Positions 22,492 through 34,441 of a stretch of 64,000 nt of DNA are shown here, piece by piece. Position numbers and translations under genes: made by a program. The stretch's first letter is position 1; each line of letters opens with the position of its first letter. The notes beneath the pieces are model-generated. The model made no database searches. It had not been told where the DNA came from and was given only the letters and a program-made list of their open reading frames with translations. The stretch lies in contig CM061141.1 of assembly GCA_030789695.1 (NCBI GenBank), positions 275,063,655 through 275,127,654 on the forward strand, written 5' to 3'. Origin of the DNA: Scilla litardierei. Its lineage: Eukaryota; Streptophyta; Magnoliopsida; Asparagales; Asparagaceae.

Positions 22492-24750
22492 TTAGACCTT
22501 TGGAAGCCAAGTCCAATTGGACTTAGACTTCCAAACATAATCATCATTGTGCATGACATTCGTAAAATAGGAATTCAGGTATGCTTGTTTTTCATGCATG
22601 TTAGTGTTCTTCGGGCCCCAAATAGTGAATATTTTAGGAGCCCTATTCCTATTGGGATCATGCATACGTTGTTGATTTCTACGTGATGCATGTCGTGGAT
22701 AAGCATATGGCACATAATGAAATGGTGGTGGCGACATATGATATGATGCATGATGGTAATTGTTCATATGATAGTGATGTGGATGAACATATGAATGTTG
22801 GGGAACACGTGCATGAGTGTGTCTCACTTGGTGTGACGTGCTCGTGGATGTGGAGCATAAAAATCATCATACGTGTGAACATGTGGAGTAGGAGGTGTGT
22901 TCCTGTGTGGCATGGTATTGGTGTACATAAATGCATGACCCTTCTTTGGAGGTCCACCCAAAGTGGGTTTCTTTCCAAACGGGGGTGTGTACGAAGTGGA
23001 CGCACCATTGGTAGAAGAACTACCAATGGGTGTTTGCTCCCACTCGTTGAGGCTACGGAAGATGGCCTAACAAAGGTGGTGGACGATTTGGATGAATTTC
23101 ACATCTTATACCCCAAGCCAATACGATGATTGGCCGGAAGTAAGTCATTTAGGATATTATCCAAATGGTCCTTACCTTTATTAAATTTATTAATTCGGCC
23201 TAATGTGGACTCATACTTCTCGGTGAGAGAAAGTATAGAAGTATCCAAAGTGGACACTTGAGTTGTGAGTACACAAACACGAGACTTGAGATTCTCATTC
23301 TCAGTACTCAAAGTTGAGTTTCGAGAAATCAAATCCGCTATCTCGCGTTCATCCGATTCCTCAATATGAACATGCTCAAGTTGAGATTTGAGATTTACAA
23401 TCTCATTTCTCAAACCTTCAACAACGGTGTCGTTGTTGTTGATGATTGGCTTAGGTGAGGTTTGGAGACTAGTTAGCTCATCTTTAGTCTTAGTATATCT
23501 ATTTACTAGTTTAGAATATTTAGACCAAATTTGCTCGTTAGCTAATCTAAGGTCATCCATTGTTACCTCATCGCCTTCATCCTCGCTTTCATCGGAGGAG
23601 GACTCTTGATCATGTTCCTCTCTAGCCTTGAAGCACATGTGTGCTTGCACCACTTGTTCATCATCCGACTCTCCACTTGAGGAGTCTTTGTCGGAGTCGG
23701 TGAATGTGCCGACAAGTCCTTTCTTGTACCCTTTCTTGTACTTTCGAGACTTGTCGAACTTTGGCGCCTTCCATTTCTCCTTTTGTTTGTTTTGAGGACA
23801 ATCCGCTTTGATGTGTCCTGGTTTGTTGCATTTAAAACACAAGGAGCGGAGGCGTTAGTAGAACTAAATTTAGATTTGTTCTTGACATTACCTTTCCAGA
23901 AGAATCGGTTGAACTTCTTTGCCATGAGGGCAATGGATTCCAAGTCCAACTCGTCTTCCGATTCTTCATCATCGGTAGATGTAGATGGAGCGGCCTTGAA
24001 CGCAATCGCCTTTTTCTTCGGCTCGTCTTGCTTCAAGTATGACTTCATCTTGTCCTGCATCTTTATTTTACTATCCTTGCGTACCTCATAAGACATCAAG
24101 GTACCCATTAGTTGAACGACAGTATATTTATTTATATCGTTACCTTCCTCGATGGCGAAGGTATGCTTTTCCCAACAAGAAGGAAGTCCGTCAATGATCT
24201 TTGAGACTTTATCCTTTTGGGTGCAAGTCTTTCCAAGAGCCTCCAACTCGTTGGTAATGTCAACGAAGCGAGCATAGTACTCCTTCATCTTCTCACCCTG
24301 TTGCATGTGAAATAATTTGAATTCTTTATTTACAACAGTGAGTTTGGAGTCTCTTACCCTACTCGTTCCTTCATGTAAGATGAGGAGTGAGTTCCAGATT
24401 TGATATGCACTCTTACATGTGCATATCTTGTTGAAGTCTTCGGGCTCCAAAGCGCATTGTAAGGCATTCATTGCCTTGGCATTGTTTACCTCTGCGGCGA
24501 CCTCTGTGGTAGTCCACTTCGCGAAGTCTTGTTCGGCGGGCTCGACATACTCCGTCATCGTAGCTCTCCATAGTGAAGTGCTCCGGAGGAACGTTTCCAT
24601 CCGGCATCTCCAGTACCCATAATTGGCACCGTTGAAGTAAGGAGGCCTAGTTGAGGAGTGTTCTTCCATCACCGAAGAAGCTCCTTCACGGTTCCTGAAG
24701 GTGCTATAGTCTGAAGGTGGACGAACGTTCTTGTTGTCGTTGGTAGACAT
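22492..24750 (-). pseudogene. gag: Copia-S1 gag (frameshifted)
   Basis: Met at 24750 is the first after the primer site. The capsid region carries YFNGANYGYWRCRMETFL and a KICTCKSAYQIWNSL block, as in other plant copia gags. The CCHC knuckle CFKCNKPGHIKADC (about 23840-23800) is in a different frame from the capsid, so a frameshift lies near 23850. Then come a Ser/Asp/Glu-rich segment, a coiled-coil-like region with TLSTENENLKSRV, and a further frameshift near 23090. A His/Tyr-rich tail ends at IWGPKN...WTWLPKV (stop near 22490). The aligned protein of Copia-G (42098-44449) has the same order in one frame, which confirms the reconstruction of domains. It is a capsid/nucleocapsid precursor. 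Confidence 0.85.
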
Positions 24751-24763
24751 AGCTATGAACTTG

Positions 24764-24776
24764 GATCCGATACCAA
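24764..24776 (-). other. Copia-S1 primer-binding site
   Basis: On the minus strand this reads TTGGTATCGGATC, a Met-tRNA-complementary site with an A-to-G change from TTGGTATCAGAGC. It lies 1 base from the LTR. Confidence 0.8.
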
Positions 24777-24777
24777 A

Positions 24778-26497
24778 TGTAATGCCCTGATAGCTACTGC
24801 ACAAGTACTAGAGGGGGGGGTGAATAGTACTTTAAAATAATCAAGAGTATAATTCCTAATTATTATGCAAACTCAACCAACAATGCAGAATGAAAATATT
24901 GACAACAAAGAAAGACAATTGCAAACAAAGCGATATAACAGGTTCGGATCCACCCAAGTCTCCCCGACTTGTTTCTGGTGATCCTACGTCCCAAACACCC
25001 AGATCCCCTCCGGCTACTTGAGTTAGAATCCTCTAACCCAAGTTTTGCACTATGAAATTCTAGTAGAAAACCTTTATAAGATCAAATCATATACAAATCA
25101 AAATTTGACTCCCACAAACCGGGATCACAAACTTCTCTCACAACCGAGAGATAAACTTAATATAAAAGTAAATTAAACAATGAAAAACTTACCAACAAAA
25201 TCCTATGCCTTGAGTAAACTTACGATTTTAGGGCAAGAAGGATTTTGGGGAAGAAGCAAGCACCAAACCCTAGCTCCACCAAGATGATCAGCAATAGGTG
25301 GCTAGGGAGAAGTTGGTGACTTGGATTCAAGCTCATAGCTTGAGTAGCTCACAATCAATTAGAATCTCTCTTGAGGAATAAGAGTGAGGGAGAGATTCTT
25401 GTGAAGAGAGGGAGCTTGAAAATAGGAATTAAATGCTCTTCTCTTTGATCTCTAGAACTCAATAATGTCAGCCTTGAATGCTATGAAGAAGCATCACAAG
25501 TATATATAGGATAGAGAGAAGAGAGAGGGAAAATTCGTGTATTTAATGCTCCAATGGATCTATTTCTGAAGCAGTCTAATCGGTCTAAGAAGGATCACTG
25601 ACCGATTAGTTTCTCAACTAGTCGGTCGGTGATTCTTCTTGGACCGACTAAGTGGTTGACAACCAAGAAAGATAGTTTAGGAGATATAGAACTAGTCGGT
25701 CTAAAAAGACTTGCCAACCGACTAGTTTGACAACTAGTCGGTCGGTGAGTGTTCTTTGACCGACTAAGCAGTTGAAAAACAATAAGCTGAACAAAAGAGA
25801 ACTAGTCGGTCTAAGAACAAATTCTAACCGACTAGTTTCACAACTAGTCGGTCCATGGATGTTCTTGGACCGACTAACTGTAAACAGTAGCTCAGGCTGA
25901 AAAGTATAACTTGTTGGTCTAAGAAGGATTCCTAACCGACTAGTTTGACAACTAGTCAGTCGGTGAACCTTCTTGGATCGACTAATTGGTCAACATTGAA
26001 GATGCTGAATTGAGCAAGGAGATCTAGTCGGTTCAAGAAGGATTCTTAACCAACTAGATGACAATCTAGTTGGTTGGTCCTTCTTCTTGAACCAACTATG
26101 ATGCACTAGAAACCGCGAAATGAAACGTAAAGCTTAGGGAAAGTTTGTATGGGCTTCTAAGATAATCCTAGCTCTAATGATATCAGTGTTAGGAAGATTA
26201 TAATGTAAGACCTACTCAAGCCTTAACATTCTATGAAAAGAAGCTAGAAGACTATAAAATAAACTAGACGAACCGTCTTCAAAGCTTCGATCCGACTCTC
26301 TTGACTTCAATAATGCTCCTAGAGCTTCACCGAAGCTTCAGGCACACGATCATGCGCTTTGAGAATTCTTGAGACGCCTCTTTTGATATACGTAGAATTT
26401 TGGCGACGATCTCCATAACTACACTCACAAAGAGTTAGTTCACGATATTTATGTTTGTTCATCATCAAAACCAAATCCAGGGAATCAATACTCAACA
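24778..26497 (-). repeat. Copia-S1 5' LTR (LTR C)
   Basis: TGTAATGCCC...ACTCAACA on the plus strand, 1720 bp. The flank CGTCC follows at 26498. It is collinear with LTR A. Confidence 0.9.
25501..26100 (-). promoter_or_regulatory. U3 palindrome array plus TATA box (LTR C)
   Basis: Inverted pairs of ACTAGTCGGTC / GACCGACTAG lie at about 26095-25575. They are followed in sense orientation by TATATATA at 25508-25501. Confidence 0.66.
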
Positions 26498-27618
26498 CGT
26501 CCTCGCCTCTGGAAGTTGTGGCCTAGATGATTTTCCCCCTTGAGAACTTGCGGTCTTGATGCTCCTTGTCTCATATTGTTGCACAATGTATTGATGACCT
26601 CTTTGAAGTGTTGCGCAATGTGTTGAAGCTCTCTCCAAAGGAAATTGCTGCCAAGGCTGGAAGACTCCAAGTATGTTATGGCCTTGATGTGTGCTTGGGC
26701 TATGGAGTTGTGCAAGGAGATGTGGAGATTAACTTGGAGATGTAGTTTGCGGCTAAGGGCTTAGAGGAGATGAAGAATTTTGGCCTAGGAGATGATGAAA
26801 TATATGAAGCTATTCAAAATACAACTCATGCTAAAATAAATATCACTGATTTAATACAAAGATTAAAATAAGAAAAATATCATCATGTTATAGATCACTG
26901 AGTTGTGATCATCCTGGTGCAAACGATTCGTTGATCCGAGCTCTGAGGAGAAAGTTCTGCACTTTTTAGCATCGTCAATCGAGCTCCTTGCAAAGTTATT
27001 GCCATGAAGCTTTCCTCTATGGTTGTGGCCGAATTTCTTTGGTTGCCTCTCTCTCAAAATCCCTCTCTTTGAATGTGTGTTTATATAGGAGAGGATGGGA
27101 TATGATAGGATCAATTAGAATCACATATTTGATGGAGATTGGAAGGAATCCTAATTTGATTAGGATTTGAATAATTCTCTTAGGATATGGAGTTTGAATA
27201 TGAATGGCTATGGAATTCAATTTTTGTAGCCATAGGATTTGAATTAGATCTCATTTAATCACATTTGATTTGCATGAGATTCTCTATATCTCTCCATCTT
27301 TGACCAAGTCACCAATTTGCATGGCATTAGGATTTGAATATTGCACCAATTGATTTGAACCAATTCAAAAATGGATTTGAATTGATTTGCTCCTTATCTT
27401 CTCATCTTTGACTTAGTCTAATTGTTGTAGCCATATTCTCCATCTTTGACTTAGTCAACTTGAAGTGTGCATTGCAATTCCTTCATCACTTTTGGCTAGT
27501 CTCTTTTTGAGTATTTGCGAGAGTACCATTCCTGAAAACACTTAGCGCACACATTAAATCGTTCACACATATTTGTTATCATCAAACACGAAGTCATCGA
27601 TCGTTGTATCCAAAAACA
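26498..27618 (-). repeat. Copia-L 5' LTR, 5' (U3) portion
   Basis: In sense orientation it begins TGTTTTTGGATAC at 27618, directly against Copia-H RNase H sequence. It contains TATATAAA at about 27090-27083 and stops at 26498, where Copia-S1 inserted. The remaining part of the LTR is 2902-2363. Positions 26498-27424 also exist as a duplicate at 4628-5554. Confidence 0.75.
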
Positions 27619-28510
27619 CGTTTTATCTAACACTAGACTTAGGGTAAAGTAACCCATAATCTAGTGAATGATTGAGATAACGAAAAATTCATTTAACCGC
27701 AATCAAGTGTGACTCTTTAGGTCTAGCTTGATATCTAGTACAAAGACATACAGAAAGCATAACATCGGGCCTACTAGCGGTTAAGTAAAGTAAGCTACCG
27801 ATTATACCTCGATATAGACGAACGTCTACATCTTTCCCGTTCTCATCATTGTATAGATGGGTTGTCGTACTCATGGGAGTCCTTTTGCTTGAAGACGATT
27901 CCATCCCAAATCGCTTGATAAGCTCACCTGTGTACTTTGTTTGATGTATAAAATTCCCATCCTTCATTAGCCAAATTTGTAGTCCAAGGAAGTAGTTGAG
28001 CTCACCCATATGGCTCATTTTGAATTCATCCTTCATAGACTTAGAAAATTCTTGGCAAAGATTAAAGTTAGTAGAACCAAATATACTATCGTTTACATAA
28101 ACTTGAATTAAAAGGATGTCACCTTCAAAATCTTTAATGAAAAGAATTGAATCAACTTCATCCATTTTAAAACCTAAATCCAAAAGAAAGATTTTGAGTC
28201 GATCGTACCAAGCTTTAGGAGTTTGTCTCAACCCATATAAGGCTTTCTTAAGTTTGAAAACATGGTTAGGAAAATTTTCATCTATGAAACTGGGTGGTTG
28301 AGAAACATAAACTTCTTCATTAACAATACCACTTTAAAATGCACTTTTAACATCCATTTGAAATAACTTAAAATTTTTATGTGATGCAAAAGATAAAAGC
28401 AATCTAATAGCTTCTAACCTAGATACGGGGCAAAAGATTCTTCGAAATCAATACCTTCTTCTTGCCGATAGCCTTGAGCTACTAACCTTGCTTTATTCCT
28501 TGTGATGACC
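27619..28510 (-). pseudogene. pol: Copia-H RT C-terminal half and RNase H start
   Basis: This continues the RT from 47540. It includes RLKIFLLDLGFKMDEVDS, then IYVDD-equivalent sequence reading YVNDSIFG, so the second catalytic Asp pair is broken. It also has MSHMGELNYFLGLQI, RLYRGIIGSLLYLTASRPD and the RNase H entry LDYGLLYPKSS. An in-frame stop follows LIAVK near 27690, and frame breaks occur near 28335 and 28430. The sequence ends where the Copia-L LTR starts (27618). Its relation to the Copia-S1 RT is obvious throughout. Confidence 0.85.
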
Positions 28511-30334
28511 TGATCACTCCCTATTTTACACCTTTTTTCCGCATGATCACATACCATTTAGATCGCCCAAATCACGTTTTTCACGATATATCGACAAAAT
28601 TGCGATGCTTTTCACGATTTGTTGTTTTTGTCGTATTTCAGGAGATTTGGGGTGATTTGGAGTGATCCCCTGATACACCTACTCCAGAGTGCCACCGATG
28701 ACCTCCCCGAGGGGTATTTTGCTATTGGAGAGGAGCGGAAGAAGAAAGAACGTCGCAGGAGCGACGAGGAGGCCAAAACAAGCTGTTTGGGCATTTTTGG
28801 CGTCTCACTTGGCCGAGTGAAGGAGTCACTCGGCCGACCAGCGAGACACCGCTCGGTCGACCTGATCGGACACGTTTTATGTTTCATTCGGCCGAGCGTC
28901 GGAAGCCACATCGGCTGAGTGACGAGACCCCGTCCGCCCGAGTGGCACTCAGACAAAGCCCATCAAAAAATGACAACTTACTGTTTTTCGTCTGCCTGAG
29001 CTTCAGAAGATCCACTCGGCCGAGTGGAAAATGCCGACCGCCCGAGTACATAGAAGCCATCGGCCGAGTGACGACAACTCACTCGGCCGAGCCGCCCCCG
29101 AAGTGAAGACCCCCGAAGACCCAGACTTACTGGAAATTCTCAGGCTTTGCCACTCGGCCGTGCGACTTTTGTCACTCGGCCGAGTGCGACGCGCTGCCTG
29201 TAGCGAAAATTGCGATTTTCAGGCTGCACAGGGGCATTTTGGTCACAGTTTTTTGGACGATTTTGGGGGGTATTTAACCCCTGTTTTTACCCTAGGTTAG
29301 AGAGCTTTTCTCTTTACTTTTTCCAGCTTTTTAGATTAACTTTTTAGCTTTTATTCTTGTGATTGGAGAGGAGAGAAAAGTTTGTTTTTGTTGGATTCTT
29401 GGAAGAACTTTATTGGTTTGTCTCTCTCTCCTTTAAAAATACTATTTTTATTGCTTATTTGAATATTGTGATGAATTCTCTTGTTAATTCCGTTGTTTAT
29501 TCTTGTATTTGTGATATGAATTGTGAGTAGTCTATACGTCTCGGGGCGTGGGGATGAACCCTACGAGCCCAATTTCTTATTTGTGATGAATTGGTAGAAA
29601 TATTGCTAGAATTTCTATTAGGGTTAGTTTGGGATCCATTTATTACGGATGGCTAGGAGTTCATACTGATTGGGATTTGCAAGAGATTGGATCCCAATTC
29701 GATAGGAAACCCTAGAAATCCGAATTGGGTTGGAATCGAGTTTCCGTAGTATCGGTTTGCAAGAGATTGGACCGATACTAGGGTTCTCAGTTGCAATTCC
29801 ATGCCGATACCCGTTTGCAAGAGATTGGACGGGTAGGAACTATCCCAACCTAGGTCGTGGCCCGAGTTTGCACGAGAGTGGGCTCGGGGCGCGATTGAAC
29901 GATGATGTTGATCCTAATGCTAGCTTGCCTAGGCTAGGGTTTGCAAGAGATTGGACCCAAACCTAGGATAGCTATAGACCGGTAACAGCGCGAGAGCGTG
30001 AGCTAGGTTTTACATTCAGTTGCAACTAGTTCATCCGAAATTCTACCCTAGCAATGTTGATGCCAACGAATCACATTGACGAGATACGGTGAGTAGCGGG
30101 GATTCCCCATTCCCTGGACGTCCTTTATTTGATTTTATATTCCCATATTTTGTCTGACGATTGTGACAGGATCGCCAAAGGAAAATTCTCTCTTTTCCGT
30201 TCTTAATAGCCAGGTTGTTCGGAGCAAGCACTTTCATTCGTCATCCCTGTGTTCGATAACCCGCTTGCCGCTACACCGTGCGCTTGCGGTAAAACTACAC
30301 GGTCACACTTTTGGGTTACATTCCGGAGCGATCA
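28511..30334 (+). repeat. Athila-P 5' LTR
   Basis: It runs TGATCACTCC...GGAGCGATCA. Besides the U3 array it carries several GTTTGCAAGAGATTGGAC-type units spaced through 29670-29960, probably in R/U5. It is the partner of 38552-40339 plus 47499-47534. Confidence 0.93.
28807..29277 (+). promoter_or_regulatory. U3 palindrome array plus TATA-like box (Athila-P 5' LTR)
   Basis: About twelve copies or variants of CACTCGGCCGAGTG lie at 28807-29196. They are followed by TATTTAA at 29271-29277. The perfect core is a 14-bp palindrome. Confidence 0.68.
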
Positions 30335-30340
30335 AGTTTT

Positions 30341-30358
30341 TGGCGCCGTTGCCGGGGA
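30341..30358 (+). other. Athila-P primer-binding site
   Basis: TGGCGCCGTTGCCGGGGA lies six bases after the LTR end. This is the usual Asp-tRNA-complementary site of Athila/Tat elements. Confidence 0.88.
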
Positions 30359-30478
30359 GGCGATTGCGTTTGATCTTACCACCCTAGCTATTTCTTTCTT
30401 TTTGTTTTTATTTCATTATTTTTTTATCTAACCCTTCCATTGTGCTAATCACTTCTTTGAAACTTTGTTTTCCCGTGC

Positions 30479-33250
30479 ATGAACACGAGATCAACGGCGG
30501 ACCCTGAAGCTATATTATTTGATCCCGAGATTGAGCGTACTACGCGGAGAATCAGAGCAGAGAGAAGACAAGATCCGGAAGGGAGGTTTATGACCAACCC
30601 GGAAACTGCGGAACAATTAGCGGCAAGAATGGAGAGGATTATTTCTATTCGGGATAGGCTTCGGCCTAAGACCTCTTCTACGACCTCATCCATTGCCATG
30701 CCGGAGTTGGCGGCTGACAAGAATTTTGAGCTGAAGACTGGACTAGTGGTTCTGATGCAGCAGGATCCATTTCATGGGAATGCCCACGAAAATCCCCACT
30801 ACCACATCCAGTTATTTTTGTCGAAGTGCGCCACATTTCAGATGACGGGGGTCTCCATTGATGCCATCAGACTGCGCCTCTTCCCCTTCACATTAAAGGA
30901 CAAAGCACTTTATTGGTTGAGGACGCAAGCTGAGGGAGTCTTTACCACATGCGACGAGTTGGCGAGTGCGTTCATTGACAAGTTCTATCCGCCCTCCAAG
31001 ACGGTAAAGATTCGGAGTGCTCTTATGTCCTTCAAGCAAGGACCTCAAGAGACACTCTATGAGGCTTGGGAGCGCTTCAAAGATCTGCAGCATTATTGCC
31101 CTCACCATAGCATTGAAGATTGAGAGCTAGTTCATAGCTTCTACAATGGTCTCCAACCGGGGACCAAGCAAATTATTGATGCCGCGGCGAATGGTGCCAT
31201 CCTATCCAAGACTCTCGACGAAGCTACGGCCCTAATTGAGGAGATGGCCTCAAACAATCAACAATGGGGCGATGTGCGAGGACACTCTACGTCCTCCTTG
31301 AAGCCAACTAGCATCTATGAGGCAAAGGCCGTAGCGGAGCTGACGAACAAGTTTGATTCTCTCCACAAGGTGGTGGAGAGACTGGAGAAGTATATCACGG
31401 AGCCCCAAGGAACCCCTTCCACATCCGCACCAACGAATCAAATGTGTGATTGGCAAGACTAATCTCAAGCTATGTATTTGGGAGGAGAGCAAGGAGAGGG
31501 ATCCTTGGAGCAAGTTCAATATGTCGCGGGGAACCAAGGATATTGGGCCAATCCGACCACTAGAAACCATCCCGGTTTCTCTTATGCCAACAATGAAGGA
31601 GCTTTGAAACCGCCGCAACAACCACCTCAACAAGCTCGACCACAACAATAACAACAACAACAATAACACTATCCACCGAGGGGGCCTCCACAACAAAATT
31701 TCCCACCGAAGCAACAAGTTCCACCCTATAGGCCGCCCGGATACAATCAAGGGTGGAGAAATCAAAACCCTCCACAAGCTCAACAACGATCCGACTTCGA
31801 AGCTAGAGTGGAGGAGTTTATGATCGAGCAAAAGAAGGTCAATGCTTCCTTGAAGGCGGGCCAAGACTCCCTTACAACCGTTGTAGCTCAAATCTCGGAG
31901 CAATTGGCGTTGCTCAATCGAAATACTCAACAATTGCCGGCTCAATCCGAGCAAAACCCACGGGGCAACACCGGCCACATCAATGTCGTGGTTGCCGTTA
32001 CAACTAGAGGCGGAAAGGACACCACCCCCACCATGATTCCTACCGAGGAGCCCGTGGAGGAGAATGTAGAGCCAATTGAGCTGGTAGTTGAAGTTGAGAG
32101 GGAGAAAGAGCCGCAAGAAAAGGAGAAATCTAGAGCGGAGCAATTGATTGAAGAGAGGCGCTTTATGCCACCGGTCACATTCCCCCAGAGGCTTGCTAGA
32201 GCAAAAATGGAGAAAAGGCTAGCAAAGTTTCTCGAGTATCTGAGAGGGGTTAGCCTCAACATTCCTTTCCTCGACGCCATCGTGGAAATCCCGACATACG
32301 CTAAATTTTTAAAGGATTTGATTTTGGGGAGAAAGAGGAAGGAGAAAATTATGCTCATGGAGGAGGGCTCTTGGTTCACCAAGAGAGAGAAGGAGCCGGC
32401 TAAATTCAAAGACCCGGGGAGTTTTCGAATTCCTTGCACCTTGGGCGGCATCCCTCTACAAAAGGCGTTGCTGGATTTAGGGGCTAGTGTTAGCCTCATG
32501 CCTCTCTCTATGTTCCTAAGGCTAAACACCGGGACAAAATTGAAGCCTACCGACATGCGGATACAACTAGCCGATGGACGGATCACGAGACCGGTAGGGA
32601 TCGCAGAGGACATCCCGCTACAAGTCCCGGGGGGCATATGCTTGCCATGCGACTTCGTGATTATGGATGTTAAGGAGGAGGGAGATACGTCGTTAATACT
32701 TGGACGACCATTCCTCGCCACCGCCGGTGTCATTGTCGACGTACGTGAAGGAACTCTAACATTGAATGTCGGCAACATCGAGGTGGAGCTTCATATTCCC
32801 AAGGCAATGAAACACATGCCATATCACGAGGAGCTGGACTATATGGACCTCCTTGACGAGGTTATTGAGGAGGCAATCCCCCATTTGATCGGTGCTCTAT
32901 TCAAGGAGGATTTTGAGGAAGGCCCGGATTTGGACCAAGCGGAGAAGATAAATGATTCCCCCGACTTCTCCGTTGAAATTGATGAAGGCGACGCTGATGT
33001 CACAAGGATTAGAGAGCTCTGCAAGCTCTCGAAGATGAAGTCTCCGAAGAAAGCTCCGCCGATACGGAAATCGGTGTCACCGGTTAAGCCGAAGATCGGA
33101 GCAAGCGCTAGCTTGGAGGAGCCTCCCCCCAACACTATTCGAGACGAGAGACCACCGAGGGAGAACACGCCGTCGCAACTTCCGAATCCAAGCGTTCTCC
33201 CCGAAAAATTTGACGGGTGCATCTCATATGCACCAAACATCCCGCATTAA
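30479..33250 (+). pseudogene. gag: Athila-P gag-protease (four in-frame stops)
   Basis: One reading frame spans the region. The Athila gag N-terminus starts MNTRSTADPEAILF. The retrotransposon gag capsid domain (about residues 100-214) includes LFPFTLKDKALYWL and FIDKFYPPSKT. A Gln/Pro-rich linker follows, then the retropepsin-like domain with LLDLGASVSLMPLSMF and LGRPFLATAGVIVDV (about residues 660-755). In-frame stops are at 31121 (TGA where Trp is expected), 31460, 31649 and 31664. The zinc-knuckle region after CDW is truncated. The ORF ends at NIPH without entering RT, so pol is deleted. The product would form particles if intact. Family assignment is secure from the protease and capsid motifs. 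Confidence 0.85.
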
Positions 33251-33578
33251 TTGAAAATCAAAGGGGGTCGAGCTCATGACCTTAAACGAGCGCTTGTCGG
33301 GAGGCAACCCGACGGTTATAGCTTTATTTTTACTTTTCCTTTATTTTTGTTTTAGAAATTTTTAGTGTTTTGAGTCGTTTGCCCAAAAATCTTGTGATAA
33401 CGGGTCCTATTTTTCCTTGACAGGAGAGGAGAACGAGGTACTATCATTAGGAGGATGAACAAGGCGACGAGGAGCGCCCCAGGAAGGCGCTCGATGCTTA
33501 GGAGGAAGATGAAATCGACTGGAGGAAGAAAAACAGAGTTTAGAGCCCAAACGAAGACAAACAGCAGAAAACAGGGTT
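33251..33578 (+). other. Athila-P spacer between gag-protease and internal array
   Basis: It contains a purine tract AAAGGGGGTCGAG at about 33260 and CGGGAGGCAACCCGACG at 33298-33314, a segment that in complete Athila elements normally lies after pol. It thus marks the downstream edge of the pol deletion. No coding potential is evident. Confidence 0.5.
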
Positions 33579-33904
33579 CACTCGGCCGAGTATACTAGTC
33601 ACTCAGCCGAGCACACAAGTTCGTCCGACCGAGCGGCTCACGAATGAGGGAAGTCTGCTGTACCCAACTCTCTGTTTCTTTTCTTGATTTCAGTATAACT
33701 GCTACTCGGCCGAGTATATATATTCACTCGGCCGAGTAAAACTGATACGCTCCTAGGGCGAGTCATGCCGAGTAGCTTGAGCCACTCGGCCGAATGGACT
33801 TACTCCACTCGGCCGAGGGTGGCAAGGCCACTCGGCCGAAGCGTAAGAGGGGAGGAATTTTTCCGTTGAGTAACTCGGCCGAGTCGTAACTTTTGCTATA
33901 AAAG
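33579..33904 (+). promoter_or_regulatory. Athila-P internal promoter with palindrome array and TATAAAAG
   Basis: About ten copies or variants of CACTCGGCCGAGTG occupy 33579-33886 and match the LTR motif. A canonical TATAAAAG follows at 33897-33904. The leader then has a candidate intron (GT at 34100, AG at 34261) before ORF2 starts at 34442. Of the three internal promoter regions in the window this has the best TATA box. Confidence 0.68.
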
Positions 33905-34441
33905 GGGTCGCTGGGGGGCTCGTTTTTCGAAACGAACTAAATCGCAATTCCCCGACCCTTCGACTCCCCCAGCGCCCGATTCCCACTCCACTCGCCCGCT
34001 CGCTCGTCCGCCACCACTGCTCGGCCACCCTTCACCGGCCGAGCCCGCCGCGCCTCCGCCCGAGTCACCGGCGGCGGCCACAACTCCGGCCGAGCTCCGG
34101 TAACCCGATTTTCACCTTTTTCCTCCTCTTTTGTGTATTTTTTGACGATCCATGTGTTAAACGAACCCCAAACCCAAATTAATTTCAATATCTATCTATT
34201 ATACCCCTAACCCCCCATACGTTTTGAATATTACACGCTAATCTCTTCGTTTTATGCGCAGGTAAATTTGGGGAGCTTATGGGAGCCCAGGGGAGCTTCC
34301 CGGGACTGTTTTGGGCTACGTGGAGGCGTCGCCTTCGCACGCTTCCATTACTTCGCTCTCACGGCGTGTCGCGGTATACTCTTTCCTTTATTTTACGCAC
34401 GCTGCACTTTTCACGTTTTTTGGTGAGTGCTCGGGGCCCAT

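Larger units (their letters stand above)
2903..26497 (-). mobile_element. Copia-S1: Sirevirus-like Ty1/copia element with accessory ORF3
   Basis: Sense-strand order is: 5' LTR (26497-24778), Met-tRNA primer site, gag, protease-integrase-RT-RNase H, an internal palindrome array with promoter-like sequence, accessory ORF3 (split by Athila-M), a 3' UTR with several purine tracts, then a truncated 3' LTR (6649-5558). Beyond that lie a second copy of the right flank (4628-5554) and another full LTR (2903-4627). The left flank CATCC and right flank CGTCC differ by one base and look like an aged 5-bp target duplication. Multiple polypurine tracts, a His-rich gag tail and an ORF after pol are Sirevirus traits. 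All ORFs are damaged. Confidence 0.8.
1..27618 (-). mobile_element. Copia-L: Ty1/copia retrotransposon, left end outside window
   Basis: This minus-strand copia element enters from the left edge. On its sense strand the order is: 5' LTR starting at 27618, primer-binding site at 2349-2360, then gag running leftwards. The 5' LTR is split because Copia-S1 (2903-26497) inserted into it. The two LTR halves together make about 1.66 kb that begins TG and ends CA, with related ends. The element itself sits in the RT/RNase H region of Copia-H. The target duplication cannot be tested because the 3' LTR is outside the window. No protease, integrase or RT was recognised between 1 and 913, so the element may be gag-only or may simply continue to the left. 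Confidence 0.75.
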
